Shown: in pieces, positions 61,492-64,000 of the stretch
Position numbering within the stretch: the first letter of the stretch is position 1
Layout of the letters: every line of letters starts with the position of its first letter
Assembly: GCA_963799245.1 (NCBI GenBank)
Contig: CAWCWN010000005.1
Location: 212,259 to 276,258, forward strand
Direction: 5' to 3'
DNA: 64,000 nt
DNA from: CAWCWN01 sp963799245
GTDB taxonomy: Bacteria > Chloroflexota > Ktedonobacteria > Ktedonobacterales > Ktedonobacteraceae
Program-made: the position numbers and the translations under genes
The notes under the pieces: model-generated
Seen by the model: only the letters and a program-made list of their open reading frames with translations
Told to the model about the DNA's origin: nothing
The model's database searches: none

Positions 61492-61512
61492 CCCCGCCCT
61501 TCCCCGGCGGGG
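61492..61512 (-). terminator. Hairpin after the Thr/Pro-rich membrane protein
   Basis: CCCCGCC and GGCGGGG form a 7-bp stem; on the minus strand it lies 34 bp after the stop of the gene at 61,546, and a TTCTTTTTTG run follows about 25 bases further on. Confidence 0.5.
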
Positions 61513-61545
61513 CTTCTCTATCTCCTTTCTTGTGGAACAATGCCA

Positions 61546-61971
61546 CTATTGCTTCGGGTTTGCCGCAGGTGTTGCTGGCTGCGTTGGGATGGCTGTTGGT
61601 GAAGGCGCAACCGTTGAGTCCGGTTGCACAGTTGATGTAGGTGTCGGACTCGACGATAGAGTTGGTGTGAGCGTCGGCACGGTTGTTGGTGCTGACGGGG
61701 CTGTTGGAGCTGTTTGGGGATATGCTGGAGCAGCCGTTGGGACAAACGGAACGGGAATGGTCTTCTGGCCCACTGGAGTGGAGGCGGTCACATGCGAAAT
61801 CCCTGCTGCGGCACTCAGGACAACACTCCCGATCACAGCAACTATCACAACGGCTCCTATGCGCTCTTTCTTTGAGCGTTCCGATGAACTCAGATATTTC
61901 CATCCGCCGTGGATCGTTGTCGTGAGTCCAACGATAGCTGTGAGTAGTCCAAGGGCACTACTGATATTCAT
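61546..61971 (-). CDS. Two-helix membrane protein with Thr/Pro-rich tail
   Basis: 141 residues from ATG 61971, with AAGGAG 9 bp upstream. Two helices: ISSALGLLTAIVGLTTTIHG and IGAVVIVAVIGSVVLSAAAG, separated by a charged loop (YLSSSERSKKER). A 70-residue extracytoplasmic tail of Pro, Thr, Ser and Ala follows (APTTVPTLTPTLSSSPTPTS), a likely stalk or O-glycosylated segment. It is the last gene of a minus-strand group with an HTH protein 24 bp upstream. No family recognised. Confidence 0.65.
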   Translation of the reverse strand: MNISSALGLLTAIVGLTTTIHGGWKYLSSSERSKKERIGAVVIVAVIGSVVLSAAAGISHVTASTPVGQKTIPVPFVPTAAPAYPQTAPTAPSAPTTVPTLTPTLSSSPTPTSTVQPDSTVAPSPTAIPTQPATPAANPKQ

Positions 61972-61995
61972 ACGACTTATCTCCTTCTCATTTCA

Positions 61996-62745
61996 TCATA
62001 GATGCTTCCGTAGTACGGCGCCTCTGGAACTTCCGGCTGATTTCGACATTCTCAAAGCTGAGGAAGGGCGAGGCCTTATAGGTTGAGCCAACCTCACAAT
62101 CTCCGTAGGATGGCGCCGGCTTGCAAATTGTTGCGATGGAATCCACCGCGGGGCCGGTTGCTGCTGCTGTTGCGCCGGCCCGGGCGTACCCGATTGATGA
62201 AGGGCCGCGGCCCTGGCTAGCAATTGTTGCGGGCTGGCTGGCCGGAGCTTCTTTGTAAATAGGGCCTGTCCGATATTGAACAGATCAATAATCCACGACA
62301 TGTCGGGTGAAGGCGCGTTTTCCACCTGCTCGCGTTGGTAGCGTGCATAGGCTGCCTGCTCGCGTTTCCATTGCTTATACTCGTAAGACTCTGGCGCCGT
62401 AACCGCGCGAGTCAAGGCGTAGTTATGGGGAAGTTGTATAACTGTCTCTTCAATAGTGGGGGGAATATCGGCCGGCCGGGCAGGTTCAATTATCTCTGCT
62501 TCAATGTAGTCAGTCGCTGGGTCTTTTCGCACAGGAGGACCCGGCAGCTCGGCCAACTCGGGTGGCTGCTCACCGGAAGAAACCGCAAGGAGTTTTCGCA
62601 AGGCAGGCAGTGAACGCGCCCCGTTTTGCTGGCCGTTCCTTATTTTACAAACCGTTTGCCTGGTTAGGCCAGTAGCCGCGGCTATATCGCCGTCATGCAT
62701 CCCCTGGTTGTTCAGTACGAGGACTATTTCTCCCGCTTCCGACAT
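61996..62745 (-). CDS. HTH protein with long disordered C-terminus
   Basis: 249 residues. The N-terminal HTH (VLVLNNQGMHDGDIAAATGL then TRQTVCKIRNGQQNG) is of the transposon/plasmid XRE or resolvase-tail kind. The rest is Pro/Gln/Ala-rich with one amphipathic stretch (ESYEYKQWKREQAAYARYQR). The gene is preceded by perfect inverted repeats of TGTAAGGTA that may be its binding sites. It may be the control gene of a plasmid-like module. Start ATG 62745 with AAGGTAAG. Confidence 0.6.
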   Translation of the reverse strand: MSEAGEIVLVLNNQGMHDGDIAAATGLTRQTVCKIRNGQQNGARSLPALRKLLAVSSGEQPPELAELPGPPVRKDPATDYIEAEIIEPARPADIPPTIEETVIQLPHNYALTRAVTAPESYEYKQWKREQAAYARYQREQVENAPSPDMSWIIDLFNIGQALFTKKLRPASPQQLLARAAALHQSGTPGPAQQQQQPAPRWIPSQQFASRRHPTEIVRLAQPIRPRPSSALRMSKSAGSSRGAVLRKHL

Positions 62746-62761
62746 CTTACACTTACCTTGC

Positions 62762-62843
62762 GATGTACCTTACACTAAGCCATTTCATAAATTATTTACG
62801 GGCTTAATCGCATTATATTTTACATAGGAGTGTAAGGTACATC
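62762..62843. promoter_or_regulatory. Operator-like inverted repeat before the HTH gene
   Basis: GATGTACCTTACACT (62,762-62,776) is repeated in perfect inversion as AGTGTAAGGTACATC (62,829-62,843), 52 bp apart. Further half-sites GTGTAAGGTA (62,865-62,874) and TTACCTTGCGATG (62,753) flank them. The cluster spans the promoter of the HTH gene at 62,745, suggesting autoregulation or an iteron-type role. Confidence 0.6.
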
Positions 62844-62900
62844 CATAGAAAGATAAGGTTAGAGGTGTAAGGTAAATGGCGCCCTGGCTGGCCTTTATAC

Positions 62901-63470
62901 TCAACTTACCGGTTCCTGCTCAATTTGTTGGTGGTACTTTTGGGCAGTTGCCGCGGCCAAACCAGTTAAGCGGCCAAGCTCATTGTAGCCAGCGTCCGGT
63001 TTATCTCTAAGCGCTGAGTGTACCCGCTCAAGGCGCTCAAGACGCTCTGTATCTGCATCAGGCTTTACCACGCGCAACTGAGCAAACGGAGTGGCTACTG
63101 GTTGACCTAACTGCTTTACCTGCTCAGGTGCTTCTAATTGAACGCCCGGCTGAGCGGGCGGCTGAGCAGGCGTCACCCAAGTGATTGCTCGATCAACTAG
63201 GGGTTCCAGTAGCAAGTGGACAAAAATCAACGTTAGCCGTGAGTCTTTGAGAGGAGGCATCCTCTCTGCCGGCTCTCCAGGCTGTTCGAGCTCATTGAGG
63301 ATCTGGGGAGAAAAGGACGACGCACGCTCTTTCTCCTGCTCAGGCACCTCTCCACCTATCGGCTCTGCAGGCCATTTCCCATACTTGCCGTTGATTTCTG
63401 TCCATTTGCTACTGGAACCCCTCATAGGCAACAGATTGGAGCGGTAAAGTAGCATGTCAGCATAAGCCAC
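62901..63470 (-). CDS. Accessory protein of unknown function
   Basis: 189 residues from GTG 63470; ATG 63455 or 63425 are alternatives, and none has a strong ribosome site. The C-terminal part (LERLERVHSALRDKPDAGYN then ELGRLTGLAAATAQKYHQQI) looks like a winged-helix or HTH, suggesting a DNA-binding role. The middle is Pro/Gln-rich. The 5' half is made of an inverted repeat pair, so its reading frame there may be accidental. No family recognised. Confidence 0.45.
   Translation of the reverse strand: MAYADMLLYRSNLLPMRGSSSKWTEINGKYGKWPAEPIGGEVPEQEKERASSFSPQILNELEQPGEPAERMPPLKDSRLTLIFVHLLLEPLVDRAITWVTPAQPPAQPGVQLEAPEQVKQLGQPVATPFAQLRVVKPDADTERLERLERVHSALRDKPDAGYNELGRLTGLAAATAQKYHQQIEQEPVS
63199..63422. 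repeat. 34-bp inverted repeats around a 156-bp core
   Basis: AGGGGTTCCAGTAGCAAGTG... at 63,199-63,232 and its inverted copy at 63,389-63,422 differ at two positions. They enclose 156 bp inside a putative gene. A small transposon or an invertible segment are both possible. Confidence 0.65.
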
Positions 63471-63641
63471 TGGAGGGTTTTTATTGGGGGACGATCTTAC
63501 TCTCCACCAAATACCTCTGCATTCTTAAGGTAAAATGAGGCAAAAGGGGTCTCAAATAACCACGGGAACGACAAACACAACCAAAAAATGGGCATCCACA
63601 AGGGACACCCGCCTTCATTTTCTCCGCCGGTTGGCGAAAGC

Positions 63642-63872
63642 TTATGCCTCTAGCGCAATGAGTGGTGAGGTAATCAATTCAACCTCATCGTACTCAAACC
63701 AAATTGGCTCCTTGAACTGAGCCCTTTCCAAAGCCACAAGGTAAAAACAACACGGCTCCTCACGATCATCAGTAATGGTCTCAACGGTTTGAATGGTCCC
63801 ATTGAGTCCCCGGAAAGGGCTGTAACTGGTCACTTGTACCGGGCTGCCAGGTGGATAGATGTTCTGCTCCAT
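63642..63872 (-). CDS. 76-residue KOW-like small protein
   Basis: MEQNIYPPGSPVQVTSYSPF, RGLNGTIQTVETITDDREE, CCFYLVALERAQFKEPIWFE and YDEVELITSPLIALEA form a compact beta-rich protein, similar in style to KOW/SH3-like small domains (G-x-V...G-x-I). ATG 63872 has GGAAAGAGAGA upstream. Such genes are often cargo of mobile segments. Function unknown. Confidence 0.55.
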   Translation of the reverse strand: MEQNIYPPGSPVQVTSYSPFRGLNGTIQTVETITDDREEPCCFYLVALERAQFKEPIWFEYDEVELITSPLIALEA

Positions 63873-64000
63873 ACAGCTTGTCTCTCTTTCCTTGGGATAT
63901 TTGTCTCGCTGTTATCACAAAGTGCTATTTTATCACTCTCGCTTGCCCTATCGCAAACACAAAAATAAGAGGCAAGTCAGCAGGAAAGGAGGGGGCACAT

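Overview
The window reads as a Chloroflexota chromosome, most likely class Ktedonobacteria. This rests on the gene set (a hemA-hemC-hemD-hemQ-hemL-hemB order, FchA beside FolD, GAF/HTH regulators, kinases with Pro/Thr-rich linkers) and on the density of IS elements. It is a family-level impression, not a database result.

Bases 1-40,460 are ordinary chromosome. A six-gene minus-strand haem operon (about 1,890-8,107) runs from glutamyl-tRNA to coproporphyrinogen precursors plus HemQ, and is followed by a GH3 hydrolase. Next come folate enzymes (FolD lacking its catalytic lysine, overlapping the cyclohydrolase FchA), endonuclease III, a hydroxyproline dehydratase, threonine aldolase and a sugar ABC ATPase. 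A fabG/methyltransferase block, a clpP operon facing a ClgR-like regulator across three palindromes, a MuiA-like protein, a Rieske protein, a membrane-anchored pseudokinase and a beta-phosphoglucomutase/GH65 pair complete this part. Several genes here carry single-base frameshifts (hemB, GH65 and small genes) or internal deletions (a glycosyltransferase, an MFS transporter, GH65, a sirtuin joined to an inverted DUF1684 fragment). These are either real decay or assembly/read errors.

A tRNA-Glu(CTC) at 40,461 with a tyrosine integrase beside it marks the start of a mobile, transposon-rich segment reaching the right edge. It holds complete IS3 and IS630 copies, a broken DDE element, IS1-like and ISKra4-like remnants and an integrase-core transposase. 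The centrepiece is an ISAs1 element (52,500-58,842) cut into three pieces by nested insertions: two related IS copies in tandem in one A-tract, and an IS630-type element. Three 98-99 bp MITEs, two of them identical, sit inside transposase genes of three different families, each flanked by TAA direct repeats. Cargo genes include a cupredoxin lipoprotein, a potassium-channel-like protein, a receiver/histidine-kinase hybrid without an H-box and small plasmid-like proteins at the right end.

The most interesting signals are the MITE/transposase nest, the shared -1 frameshift site in two sister transposases, the FolD/FchA division of labour, the pseudokinase and the ClgR-type operators. I found no CRISPR array and no rRNA.
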